Assembly: GCF_905147365.1 (NCBI RefSeq)
Contig: NC_056410.1
Span: 7,167,501 to 7,231,500, forward strand
From: Aricia agestis
Taxonomy: Eukaryota; Arthropoda; Insecta; Lepidoptera; Lycaenidae
Direction of reading: 5' to 3'
Length of the DNA stretch: 64,000 nucleotides
This document shows, piece after piece, positions 10,637 through 20,955 of this stretch; within the stretch, counting starts at the first letter, position 1; the number at the start of each line of letters is the position of its first letter. The notes under the pieces were generated by a model, which did not search any database, was not told the DNA's origin, and saw nothing but the letters and a program-made list of their open reading frames with translations. Made by a program: the position numbers and the translations under genes.

Positions 10637-10925
10637 AGGGTTCCGTACCCAAAGGGTAAAAACGGGACCCTATTACTAAGACTTCGATGTCTGTCCGTCT
10701 GTATGTCTCCAGGCTGTAACTCAAGAACGGTAATAGCTAGAGAGTTGAAAATTTCACAGATTATGTATATCTGTTGCCACTCTAACATTAACCAATACTA
10801 AAAACAAAATAAATTTTATTTAATATTTAAGGGGGGCTTCCATACAAAAACACATTTTTTTTCCTATTTTTGCTCTATAGTGGTACGGAACCCTTCCTAC
10901 GCGAGTCCAACTCGCACTTGACCAA
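10637..10925 (+). repeat. 'agggttccgtacc' dispersed repeat, short copy
   Basis: It starts AGGGTTCCGTACCCAAAGGG and ends in GGTACGGAACCCTTCCTACG, then CGAGTCCAACTCGCACTTGA. The two ends are partly inverted to each other, giving a terminal-inverted-repeat look. The same family is interrupted by a MITE at 27065-28090 and occurs inverted at 11362-11880. The open frames on both strands here are products of the repeat, not genes. Confidence 0.8.
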
Positions 10926-11361
10926 TTTTTTCCATTTGTAACAAGGAAATACTGGCACATTTTGTAGACTAAGTAGCTGGTTTAGAAGACAGTCAATTAT
11001 CGCGAATCACCGGCCGCTTCCCGTGATCCCCAATCACGTGACTAACATGAATTTGCCATTATCCCACTGTATTAGGTAATTAAAGTGAACTCCTCCGAGA
11101 ATGTTCCAGTGATTCCCCGTCACACTACATTAGCTGAGTCGGTCGTCACTATAAAATTAAGAAATGTGTGGATGAAGTGGACTTAACTAACATTTTACAA
11201 CATGAGAGCAATTTTACTCATTTAATCCCTCATAATTTGAACAAACCTTACAGTAAGTTACCTACTTTATCATTTAGCTAATATAATATAGCTATACATA
11301 GAATTCATATTTTTTTATTTCAAATAATTTTGTCGGTCCTAAAGCCTCCATATATTAAAAA

Positions 11362-11880
11362 AACCGGCCAAGTGCGAGTCGGACTCGCGCACCGAGGGTT
11401 CCGACAGCTTAAAGGTATTATAGACCTGAGTATTTGGTATGAATTTCAATTTAATACCTCTACGCGTTTATGAGGAAATGGGTAGTAAGTTTAAAATTAT
11501 TAAAAAAAAATATATTATGTGATGTAACTAAAAATTTATGGTTTTCGTAATTTTTCCTTTATCTATGCTATAAGACGTTGCTTCGTACCAAATTTCAAGA
11601 TTCTGAGTTCACGGGAAGCACCCTGTAGGTTTTGATTCCCTTGCAAGTGTCGAAAATTTGCGGCATAAACGGCTGTATCTTTTGATTGCGTTGGCTTAGA
11701 AGTTTGATTTTTTCACAGCTTCAAGGGACAGTAGACCTGAGTAATTGATATAAATTTCAGCTTCATACCTCCACGCGTTCCTGAGAAAAAGGGTCTTGAC
11801 AGACGGACGGACGGACAGACGGACAACAAAGTGATCCTATAAGGGTTCCGTTTTTTCCTTTTGAGGTACGGAACCCTAAA
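11362..11880 (-). repeat. 'agggttccgtacc' dispersed repeat, long copy
   Basis: On the plus strand it runs from CGGCCAAGTGCGAGTCGGAC (11366) to TTTGAGGTACGGAACCCTAA at about 11878. Inside are two related ~150-bp stretches (AGTAGACCTGAGTAATTGAT versus ATAGACCTGAGTATTTGGTA) and a run of GACGGACGGACG. The internal duplication makes it longer than the other copies. Confidence 0.75.
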
Positions 11881-12455
11881 AATGAGTTTTTAAATTGTTA
11901 ATCTAATCATGTCTTCAAATATTTTCTGTCATTGTTTTCGCTTTCTGTTTTAATTTATATTCAAAGCGAAATTTCCAAAGAGATTCCTAGGAAATTATCT
12001 TTGAGTAAATTAGGTTAGGTTAGCTCTATGAATAAATAAGATACGAATAACGGCTTGTCCACATCTCTACGTCACGACGTCGTCAACGTGGAACGGTGCG
12101 GTAACGTGGCACGGTGCGTTGTCGTGACGTGAAAATATACGTCAACGTAACGTAAAAATGCACGTCACATTTTGCGTCTTTTAGAACGAAAGTAACGAAA
12201 AAGAAAACTCCTAGATATGTCTTTGGAAATTTCGCTTTAAATATTAATTACATATTAAAACAGAAAGTGAAAACAATGACTGAAAAAAATATATTTTGAA
12301 GAAGACATGATTGGATTAACAATTTTAAGGCCCTGTTTCACCGCTTCCTGATAAGGCTATCCACCACTTAATTTGACAGATGGAGTATGAAAAATCTGTC
12401 AAATAACCCTATCGGGCACCTTATCAGGAAGCGGTGAAACAGGCCATAAAACTCG
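11881..12455. mobile_element. Inverted-repeat element with ~120-bp arms
   Basis: The left arm (about 11881-12004) is inverted at about 12200-12328 plus 12447-12455. Shared blocks include CATTGTTTTCGCTTTCTGTT, AAAGCGAAATTTCCAAAGA and AATCATGTCTTC. The right arm is split by a 118-bp MITE at 12329-12446. The central ~195 bp is rich in ACGT and CGTCACG words. No coding capacity is seen. This is a non-autonomous TIR element of unknown superfamily. Confidence 0.7.
12329..12446. mobile_element. 118-bp MITE nested in the right arm of the 11881 element
   Basis: The ends GGCCCTGTTTCACCGCTTCC and its inverted partner (GGAAGCGGTGAAACAGGCC) extend through CTGATAAGG. TAA flanks both sides (12326-12328 and 12447-12449). 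Removing the insert and one TAA rebuilds the sequence expected from the left arm of the host element (ACAATTTTAAAACTC versus ACAATTTAAAAACTC), which shows the insertion directly. It is of Harbinger type by target duplication. Confidence 0.85.
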
Positions 12456-13429
12456 TACAAACGAATGCTAGCATTGTTGCTAGGAGGTAATGTCACAGCT
12501 ACGTTACGTTGTTACGTGGTTTCTAGCTTAGTTTACATACCGGTGAACGAGACACGATAGAATATCTATTGTGTCTCGTTTTCCCACGATCGACGGGTAA
12601 TTTATAGTGACTTGTTAATTTAAGGGACTGACTTGTATTTAAGCGTATTGGATCCATATTGCATGGATAATACTCTGAATACAATGACCGTGACGTTGAG
12701 ACGTCAGCAACTGGTCAAATGGTGGGTATGCTGGCGAGCCAATTAAGTATATTATGTAGAAAAACTCTTATCATGAGGATTCTACACTAACAAATACATA
12801 GTTGGCCGTATTATATAACGAATAAGAATGATCCTCACGTAATCTTCGCGCGGCTAATATCAATAGTTGGGCTTAAATTCAGGAGCGATTTTCAATGGGA
12901 CCTTTTGTCAGAGGCGAATCCCATTTTGGCGGAAAAGCTCCGATGGCGGGCGCAGAATCGTGCGACTATTTTTAAGTTATTGCCCGAGTTAATACAGGTA
13001 ATGGATTTTTATTATATCGGAGGTCCAATTCACTTAAGGCACATAATAATATGACTATAAAATGGGATTGCCTCTATTATTCACTGCTCTATTATTGCTT
13101 GGTGACTTTGTTGTATGTATTTGAAAGATGCGTTGTGGATATTTTAGTGTCTGAAACGTCACAATATAACGTGGTATTGTTAATTTCGTCTTCCTTTGAC
13201 GAGTGGGTGTAGGTGTTTACTGCTTAAATGGTGCGTGATCCATTACTTTAATTTAGTAGTATGTGATATTTGAGTAGGTGTACTGTACAATACAAAATCC
13301 TTTGAGTTCCCTAGCAAGCGTTTCATTATATTATAGTGACTATCATTATCTCGAGAAGTACAGGTACTGTTGAATCTGTCCCTCGATTGCGCTAATTGAT
13401 TCCCACATTAATAATTAATATAGCTCTAA
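12456..13429. other. Intronic sequence between two elements
   Basis: No gene is seen. A hairpin of 15-bp arms (ACGAGACACGATAGA with one G-T pair) lies at about 12545-12579. The rest is unremarkable up to the Harbinger element. Confidence 0.45.
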
Positions 13430-13643
13430 AGGTGGGTACAGACTGGTGAAACGTAACATGAAATGTATAATTCTGCCTTTCATTGCATGTTCGCTGCAAG
13501 CGTGGACGCATAGCGCGCTCTTAACGCGCATTCACTACGAACCTCCCGCGTTCGTCTGTTTCCGCCATTCTGCCGCGAACACGGCCCTTCGATACACGTT
13601 TTTTTCGTGCGCGTCACTTACAAAACCATAGATCACACGAAGC

Positions 13644-15565
13644 ATGGAGTCCGAAGACCACGTTCTTGCTATGACGATTATCAGTACTTCATTATTAATA
13701 ATACATCAACTCATGAAAACACGCCGAAGACCCCGACGTTGGTGGCGGACAGAATTGTATAAACGGAGAGAAGGTAGAGAACTGCTTACTGATATGAATT
13801 TTCAGCACATAAGTGGACAATACAAAAACTTTACTAGGATGACGCCAACAGACTTTGAAAATTTACTCGAGATGATTGGACCAAGAATTAGTCGAAACCA
13901 TACAAATTTAAGAGCTCCAATTTCAATCCAAGATAGGCTAGCAATAACACTTCGATTTTTAGGTTCCGGGGACTCTTACACAAGTCTGCAGTATACGTTT
14001 AGAGTATCGAAACAATCCATAAGTGCTATTGTACCTGAAGTGTGCGCCGCAATAATGGAGGAATTAAAAGAATACATTAAGGTACGTATTATGAAAATCT
14101 TTATTTATGTTTAGAAGTGTCTTTATTTATCACATTAAATCATTAAAGTCATCCATAGAAGACGTGTAAGACTCTTGTGAAGAGACCGACAAGGGCGGCT
14201 GGTTGGTTGGATAGTCAGTAGTATCTTCATTTCTTGCCGTAGTATAGCCATAGGGTCCCGCTTCGTTTGTGCCCGATGGTGGTCCGGCCGATGTTGAGGG
14301 ACGATTAGAATATCCGGTCAGATCCACACAGTTCTGTCTTGCCCTGGATAAATAGTCATCTTGGTGTGAACCATATGCATGGTTATTTTGATGACGCCAC
14401 GATTCGTAATATCCCCTGTCAGCTTTCATAATTATTTCAAAAATTGCATGTTCGACCGAAGTCCTAGTTTGTGGAGAATAACTAGTCATTTTAGCCCCTA
14501 TAAAGGAAGCGAAACTTTTCGTTGTATCAGAAATACCTATCGAATTGTCCAATTTGTTGGCTGTTGTTTTCAGTATTCCCATCACATCTGAGAGCACATT
14601 GTCATCCCTCCTGGTTTGTTTAGCGCTCTTTGGACTACATTCATTTGGTAGTACTGGAGGGGTGAACACATTTTGGTCGGCAGTGTTTTCCAAGTCCGAG
14701 CGATGAAGTGACTCCTAAAAATGCAAAAAATAATTAATTGTTTTCTTTTTAGATACCAACGACAGCCGAAGCCTGGTTGAAGATAAGCAAGGAGTTTGAA
14801 GACCGGTGGAACTTTCCACACTGTTCAGGGGCATTAGACGGAAAGCACGTTATACTTGAAGCACCTATCAAAAGCGGAACCGAGTTCTATAATTATAAAC
14901 AAAATTTTAGCATCGTTTTGTTTGCTCTAGTTGATGCAGATTATAATTTTCTATTCGTAGACGTGGGATGCCAAGGGAGAATTTCAGATGGCGGAGTTTT
15001 CAAAGATACCACATTATATGATATGATAGAGAATCACACAATAAACCTGCCATCGCTGCGTCCACTCCCCGATAGAAATATTTCCATCCCATATTTTTTT
15101 GTAGGCGATAGTGCCTTTGCTTTAAGTGAAAACTTGATGAAACCATATGGTGGGACACCTCCAAAGGGTTCATCGAAGAGAATATTTAATTACCGATTAA
15201 GTAGAGCTAGACGGATTGTTGAGAACGTATTTGGAATTATATCGTCTGTGTTCAGAGTTTTAAGAAAACCAATGCTTTTACAGCCTGATAATGCTGAATT
15301 GGTAGTTATGGCAATCGTTCTTCTACATAATTATTTGAAACGTCATTCTAGAAACGTGTTCATAACTCCAGGATTAGTTGATCAGGAGGTAGAAGGAATT
15401 TTAAATGAAGGTTCGTGGAGGCGAAATAATGACGACATGACATCATTACTGCCCATAAGAAATATTCCCAGACGATCACCTGCACATCTAAATGCTATTA
15501 GAGATGAATTGGCTGATTATTTTACGAAAGAAGGAAAGGTTTCTTGGCAAGACAGATGTTCATAG
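13644..15565 (+). CDS. Harbinger (HARBI1-like) DDE transposase, two exons
   Basis: Exons 13644-14081 and 14753-15565 join in phase 0 (AAG|GTACGT donor, TTTCTTTTTAG acceptor) to give 416 aa, a normal length for HARBI1-like proteins. Residues ~93-140 form a helix-turn-helix-like region (QDRLAITLRFLG, RVSKQSISAIVPEV). The nuclease domain (DDE_Tnp_4 type) shows the likely triad D175 in SGALDGKHV, D265 in FVGDSAF and E303 in RRIVENVFG, all intact. The protein would cut and rejoin the element ends in the nucleus. The ATG at 13644 is chosen because it opens the frame shortly after the TIR; upstream stops are present. The 671-bp intron contains the last exon of the opposite-strand MADF gene. The final exon ends 12 bp from MADF exon 2. 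No frameshift or stop is seen. Confidence 0.92.
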
Positions 15566-16515
15566 AATAATCCATACCGTATTTTTTCTCTTTCTCGGTG
15601 TGTTCCTGTCGTCTAAGAACTTCAAAGCATCATAGGCAAACCATCGACTTATGTATGTTTCCGAGGCACCTGCAACCGAGTAATACAAAGTTAATTGTTT
15701 AGGATAAATAAATAATGTAGCTGAAACATGAGGTTTGAATTCCTTTTTCTCGTTTTTGCATCGAAATTGGTCCATCCGTTTAAGCGCTACGATGCTACAG
15801 ACAGACAGGCCCACAGTTTTAGGGGTCAGACTTATAACACCCCTCGTTTTACGTCAGAAGTAAACAATTACACATTCTCGTGGTATTTTTTATACACTTA
15901 CATTACCACTTACATTACAATACAGGCTGTCCCGTAAATAGTACGACATACTGCCAGAGGTTAAAGTACTCATCAATACGAACAACTTTTACTATGGGAC
16001 CAACTTCGAAATCGCGAAAAAAAATCAGCTGTGGCAGTATGTCGTAGTATTTACGGGACATCCTGTATGTCTTTATCTACCATTATACTTTATGTAGATA
16101 CTATGTGGTTAATGTTGCTGGTTTCACAATGTTATAGATTTAAATACCAAAATTTTACACTAATTAATGTGATTACCTACTGTTTGTTAATCTTTATAAA
16201 TGAAGAAAAAAAAAAACAATAATAATACAAACATTAATCATTATTCTTACCTTTTCCTGTCCCCTTTGATTTTTTTTCCTTCAGCTTTTCGCGGCGGTAT
16301 GAAGAGAGAAGACTAACAATTTTGTTGTTGCATTTTTCTACAGTCATTGACATCAACTTTGCGATTTCCGACCACGCATCTTGCTTAAGATTTTTCTTAA
16401 AATAGTTTTCATTTTGTGGGTTCCACAAAATTTCACGAACTCTGTACGCATCTATCAAGCAAAATGCTTTTTCCTCACTCCACGCAGTGTCGTCCTCCAT
16501 GTTCGTTGCGTGCAC
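14130..16515 (-). CDS. MADF (Myb/SANT-like) accessory protein of the Harbinger element, three exons
   Basis: Minus-strand exons 16515-16251, 15669-15578 and 14714-14130 join with matching phases (phase 1, then phase 0) to give about 313 aa. Donors are AAAAG|GTAAGA and ACG|GTATGG; acceptors are GTTGCAG and TTTTTAG. Residues ~15-118 form a MADF domain: FCLIDAYRVREILWNPQ, then WSEIAKLMSMTVEKC, LLSSYRREKLKEK and, from exon 2, SRWFAYDALKFLDDRN. The C-terminal half is low in order and rich in S/T/N/P. In studied Harbinger elements the Myb-like partner binds element ends and brings the transposase into the nucleus; that role here is inferred. Intron 2 encloses the whole last transposase exon. The ATG at 16515 begins MHATNMEDD; codon 6 is a second ATG. 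Confidence 0.88.
15923..16065. mobile_element. 143-bp mariner-like MITE nested in the Harbinger element
   Basis: The ends CAGGCTGTCCCGTAAATAGT and the inverted CAGGATGTCCCGTAAATACT continue through ACGACATACTGCCA. TA flanks both sides (15921-15922 and 16066-16067). CAGG.TGTCCCG ends with a TA target fit Tc1/mariner MITEs. It lies in intron 1 of the MADF gene, so it need not disrupt either protein, and it post-dates that part of the Harbinger element. Confidence 0.85.
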
Positions 16516-16800
16516 GTGTTGATTTCAAAACGACCGTCCACGTTGGCTGCTCCGCGCACACTGCGCGCCCCTTTGTGTTCGTTCGAAAAACCGACAAATC
16601 ACGGATCGCTCCGCGCGCGGCTTGTAATGCTCGTAGCGTGCGCGTGAAATGCACATTTCGCGCGCACAAGACGTCCAAACTATGAGAAATTGTTACAAAG
16701 TGTGTTACCTTTCATGATACATTGCAGCAATGTGTACGGTGAATTCTTTCATTGCATGACACATTGCATGTTACGTTTCACCAGTCTGTACCCACCATAA

Positions 16801-16884
16801 CGTAGTTTCAACCTTTCAGTGTCAAATGAACGCGAGGAGAAACGCGTTTAAGAGCTCACCTGACTCCAAAAATCAAACATCGTC
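16801..16884. other. Short spacer between Harbinger end and inverted-repeat arm
   Basis: Eighty-four bases of ordinary sequence separate the right Harbinger end from the 16885 arm. It contains CGCGAGGAGAAACGCG, a small inverted motif. Confidence 0.5.
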
Positions 16885-17271
16885 CTTCTCTCTTTACACT
16901 CACGCCCGTCTTTCATATGCCAGGTGAAAAAGGACGGCGCGGAATCATCGCCGAGTTAGTTTTACTTGAATAAAAGACGAACTATAATGATTATGAAAAA
17001 AGTGTTTTGAGCAAATTTAGGTATTATCAATTTCTTTTTAGATATTAAAAAATATTAAAGAAAAGACAGCAAACTTCGAAGATCCAAGCGAAAATGTGTC
17101 TAAAACAAGGTTTTTTGTAAAAAAGAAACTATCGAGCATTTTTTGAGTAATCGTGTTTTCGTCTTGAGCATTTAATCTTTATGAACTGAAGTTACTTGTG
17201 TCAAAAAATCAGTTTTCTAGACCTTACAGATATTGAGATCTAGGTTAAAGTATGTAGTCAAGTTAGGGTCA
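16885..17271 (-). repeat. Right arm of the ~7.5-kb-spanning inverted repeat
   Basis: This is the reverse complement of 9722-10120. Shared blocks include CTCACGCCCGTCTTTCATAT, AAACTTCGAAGATCCAAGC, TAATCGTGTTTTCGTCTTGA and GAACTGAAGTTACTTGTGT. The poly-T tract of the left arm is short here. No similarity to the Harbinger ends is seen, so the arms are not part of that transposon. Confidence 0.8.
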
Positions 17272-17289
17272 TATGGGCTCTTAAATAGG

Positions 17290-17400
17290 ATAAAGTACTG
17301 CAATGTTTTCACGCTAGAGGCAGCAGCAGCATGGACAGTAAACAAAAAGTTTTGTGCGACGTTTGACAACGTTCCTGTCAATATTCTGACATGGCGTGTC
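17290..17400 (+). repeat. Uninterrupted copy of a dispersed repeat split elsewhere by a SINE
   Basis: Two blocks, TTTTCACGCTAGAGGCAGCA (about 17307) and ACAAAAAGTTTTGTGCGACG (about 17342) followed by ACAACGTTCCTGTCAATATT, occur adjacent here. In inverted form at 24729-24778 and 25144-25195 the same blocks are separated by a SINE-like copy. This locus is therefore the empty-site version. Confidence 0.75.
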
Positions 17401-17533
17401 CACTGTGCTGGTGCAACACAAGGTAGCGCTTTGCTGCGCCTAATTGTGAACCTGTCAAATAACGCAAAGGTATTTCGACAGGATTCCTATTTCCAACTCG
17501 ATTTAAACTAAACTTAGCATAATCGGGGTACTA

Positions 17534-17685
17534 GGGCCGGTATAAATAGTCAGTACTTAAGATGCGACCCGGTCGCAAGACGCAGTTCTGTGATTGGTCC
17601 AAATTTTGACAGCCAACCAATCACAGAGCCTGAACCTTGTCTTGAGACCGAGATGCATCTTGAATACTGACTATTTTTACCGGCC
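17534..17685. mobile_element. 152-bp MITE with TA flanks
   Basis: The left end GGGCCGGTATAAATAGTCAG and the inverted right end (CTGACTATTTTTACCGGCC) continue into TACTTAAGATGC. TA is found on both sides (17532-17533 and 17686-17687). The centre contains the inverted pair TGTGATTGGT / ACCAATCACA. The superfamily is not certain; the TA target favours Tc1/mariner. Confidence 0.75.
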
Positions 17686-17699
17686 TAGGCTTCGGACAG

Positions 17700-18560
17700 A
17701 ACTCAGACCGTTTAATGTTGGTCGTTATCATCGTTGCGTTTCGAGGTGCACGTGAGCAAACCAGTTTTAAAATGGTATGAGTAATGGTCTGTAATGGTAG
17801 GCTGAGCGTGAACGATTGAACTTGATCGAGGCCATGGCCGGGTGTTAGATAACGTTGCGTCTACTGTATCTGGTTTCATTGCCTTGGGATGTCCATAAGC
17901 TGGTTTATAGGGTCGAAAAAGCTTGGTCATTTCTTGAGGTATGCTGATAACGCTTTTGAAATGAGCCCTTATACACTCATAAGGGCCCTGAAGGTATCTC
18001 ACTGGATAAGGGCTCATACTGTCCTTGTTTTTCTACCGAGCCAATGACACATACAGCGTGTGGTTTTGAAGTCACTTAGCTTTAAGAAGTGTTATAATAG
18101 GCCGCAAGTTTATGTTTATGTAGAGGTAAGAATGGTGTAAGTCTCGAAAATTACTTAGTTTTGTTAATGATGCTGAATTGACGCTAAATTGAGTCTACTC
18201 TATCGTAAAGTCTTCGTACTTTACTTTCTGACTACAAAACTTAATAAAATATGGCGACCGCGATATAAAAATATAATGTTATGTAGCCTCCGTTCCTGAT
18301 CAGAAGCACATCTTACGGTAGACGGCGAGTCGCCTGGCCCGTGACCGCTATGAGCTGGCAGGTGTAAAACTGCCACTTACTCGAAGCGTTGCTATATATA
18401 TAGCAACCATTAGGCTTTTTTGTATGATGTTTGTTTTAAGCAAGAACTAGAAGCTGTCCGCAACTTCTCGCAAATTCCTAGTAGTTACACTCATCTAAAT
18501 TTAAGCGTAACACACTTTTGTACTATTAAAATAATAAAGTATGGATGTAGCTCCTAGGCC
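17700..18560. other. Intronic sequence, one unrecognised minus-strand frame
   Basis: A 101-codon minus-strand frame at 17712-18017 (MSPYPVRYLQGPYECIRAHF...) has no recognisable domain and no clear splice context. A GC-richer stretch at about 18278-18365 contains many CG-rich words but no readable feature. No gene is claimed. Confidence 0.3.
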
Positions 18561-18573
18561 ATATCTTATCTTA

Positions 18574-18594
18574 TATCTTTAAACGAGCAATTCT

Positions 18595-18663
<69 letters not shown>

Positions 18664-18755
18664 GGAATCTCGGAATCGGCTCCAACGATTTCCATGAAAT
18701 TTAGTATATATATAAGGGGTTTCGGGGGCGATAAATCGATCTAGGTCGGTCAAAC
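18574..18755 (+). repeat. 'cgagcaattcttgtata' repeat with a long (TA)n tract
   Basis: It begins TATCTTTAAACGAGCAATTC, expands into about 33 TA units (18596-18660) and ends GGGGTTTCGGGGGCGATAAA followed by TCGATCTAGG. The inverted copy at 28806-28911 has the same ends with only ~9 TA units. The AT-dinucleotide frame seen on the minus strand is an artefact of the microsatellite. Confidence 0.8.
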
Positions 18756-18760
18756 AGCTA

Positions 18761-20450
18761 GTTTATAATTATTTATATTTGTAATTTAATATTGAATGTT
18801 ATAATATTAAATCATAATCATTTGATGTAAGATTATATTTTAATTTTCCGATTAATTTCCCTGAAGGTATCTCGAGATCCCTTGGAATTAGTTGAAGCCC
18901 CTAAAGACTTTACCTGGAATCTTCTCCCGCTCGACTTATTATTTATTCAACATCATAATTATGAATTATAATATTAATATTTATTAAGTAGTACGCGTTT
19001 AATGTTAACAGTAATTAGTAAATAATTACAAGCTAAGTAGAGTACACGCGTTTTGGATCGCGCGTAAGCGTGATAATTTTGATTCAAATAATTTGGCTGA
19101 ATCTAATGAGTTTCTGTTTTTGTCAGTGCCTCGATTCTACTTGCTGCAATATGAATGCAGTTAATTTTCAATTCTTTTTCCTGTCTTTTTGTAGTGCTTA
19201 CTCCAATAAAGCACTAGACCAACGTCATCATCATCATCTAGTGCCCTCTTCAGAGGGCACTAGATGAGGCACGTCAGAGGGTTGAATTTCTTCCGGTTCT
19301 GGGCTTTTTTTTTCTGTGTTCAGACTTCAGACCAGAATAAAACAATGTAACCTATTATTTAACGTTCGCTACTGCTTGTTGTGCCGAAATTCATTTATCG
19401 CGCGGAAACCGTACATTTTCGTGGATGTGGCATTGCCTTTTTGTTAAAAAATTGATTAATTGTAACCAGGAACGAGGCCGTACTAATGTTGCATTGAAAT
19501 AGTAGAATTGCGTTACAGTTTGTTTGTGGTGGATATAATCGGAAACAAATGTTTGTGTTATAATGTAATGGGTTCCGCCAGGCTGCCGGAAACGGCAGCA
19601 CTATCTGTTCGTTGAATTAAATGTGATATTAATAGAATTTAGTGTAGCTTTGATGATTCCTATCGTCGTGTCGTATTGATTTTGTTGGAAATTATGGTCT
19701 AGTGCATTTGTTGCTACGTTATTGCCCGAAATAAACTGAATGTGTAATAAGCTTTACATAAAACGTGTGTATATGTGCAAGTTCACAAAAAAAATATTTT
19801 GAAATAAACCAAGATTTTTGAGATAGTATTATTAGTAGGACACATTTGAACAAAACATTGATTTCTTCCACCCAAATATGAGTTACTCGAGAGTCGAGAT
19901 CATTCATCAAGTCATCAATCATGTAAACGTTTTACTTATCACTTTACGTGTGTGGTATTTAGTAAGTATTGAGGAAAAGGCAATAGGCGATTTTGCATAA
20001 TTGCTAGAGTACCTTTAAGTGAACGAAATAACAAACTATCGTACATAAGCCGTCTGATCGAAACATTTGTGATAAATCTTCAAGCGAAAATAAACTCTAC
20101 TACAGTTACATAGAGTACAATCGATATTGTCCAGCCGATCTTGATATGAAGTGTTGAAGGAGTGCTCATAAAATGAACTAAGAAGCTTAGGAGCCACTTG
20201 AAAAGCAGTTCCCGATTTCTATCCTTTTCCCGTCGTTTTGTGATATATTTCTAATTTTGGACCACTTGGTAACATATTGTGAGTAAATTCTGCAAGTCGA
20301 TAAATCCGATAAAAGTCATAAAATTATTTCATCGATTACTGATTAATTGTTCTTATCATCTCCTCCAGAAAGAAGCTTAGAATGAACCATATTAATAACG
20401 CTTTCGATCTTAATTTCCCTTGAAACCGTTTTATTACCGTACTAGACGTT
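18761..20450. other. Intronic sequence with one perfect hairpin
   Basis: No gene is recognised. A 16-bp perfect hairpin with a 2-nt loop lies at 19234-19267 (TCATCTAGTGCCCTCT / AGAGGGCACTAGATGA), next to a short CAT run. Part of 19390-19430 (ATCGCGCGGAAACCGTACAT) resembles the lepidopteran repeat at 8740. The rest is featureless. Confidence 0.45.
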
Positions 20451-20955
20451 CCGCGCGGCTTAGCCCGCGTAAATTATATTAGACATTTCACAGACAAATT
20501 AGTCCACAAAAAATAGCCTATGATCCTTCACGTGAACTACTTCTTATCTGTGCCAGATAACAGAAAAATTGCTCCAGTAGGAAAATTTTTTGAAAAGGCT
20601 TATCTCACGAGGAACAAGCCCTTTCAAATAATTTCCCCCGTTTTTTCCACATTTTCCTCTTTTTCTCCGCTTGTATATTAGTCTTAGCGTAATATAATAT
20701 AGCCTATAGCCTTCCTCGGTAAATGGGCTATCTAACCCTGAAATAATTTTTCAAATCAGACCAGTAGTTTCTTTCACATTTTCCTCTATTTCTTCGCTCC
20801 TATTAGTCTTAACGTGATAAAATATATAGCCTATAGCCTTCCTCGATAAATGGGCTATCTGACACTGAAATAATTTTTCAAATCGGACCAGTAGTCCCTG
20901 AGATTATCGGGTTCAAACAAACAAACTCTTCCGCTTTATAATTTTAGTATAATAT
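20451..20955 (+). repeat. Long copy of the 'ccgcgcggctt..cccgcgt' lepidopteran repeat with internal duplication
   Basis: It begins TTCCGCGCGGCTTAGCCCGC and ends ACTCTTCCGCTTTATAATTT. The segment CACATTTTCCTCT...CTATTAGTCTTA...ATAGCCTATAGCCTTCCTCG...AATAATTTTTCAAATC occurs twice in tandem (about 20650-20765 and 20772-20888), so this copy is longer than its relatives at 8965 and 50045. Confidence 0.8.

Larger units (their letters stand above)
13430..16797. mobile_element. Complete PIF/Harbinger DNA transposon, two genes
   Basis: The terminal inverted repeats (GGTGGGTACAGACTGGTGAA then ACGTAACATG) match over about 30 bp at 13431-13460 and 16767-16796. The outermost base differs (A at 13430, A at 16797 where T would pair). 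TAA occurs on both sides (13427-13429 and 16798-16800), the TWA target duplication known for this superfamily. The 3.37-kb element carries a DDE transposase (+) and a MADF protein (-), the usual two-gene Harbinger plan. A 143-bp MITE is nested in it at 15923-16065. Both reading frames are open after splicing, so the insertion is probably young. Confidence 0.93.

Noticed and set aside
13446..13631. Short gene upstream of the Harbinger transposase
   Set aside because: It begins inside the terminal inverted repeat, has no domain and is best read as subterminal noncoding DNA.
18571..18753. Open frame with an Ile-Tyr repeat (also at 51118)
   Set aside because: It is the translation of a (TA)n microsatellite.
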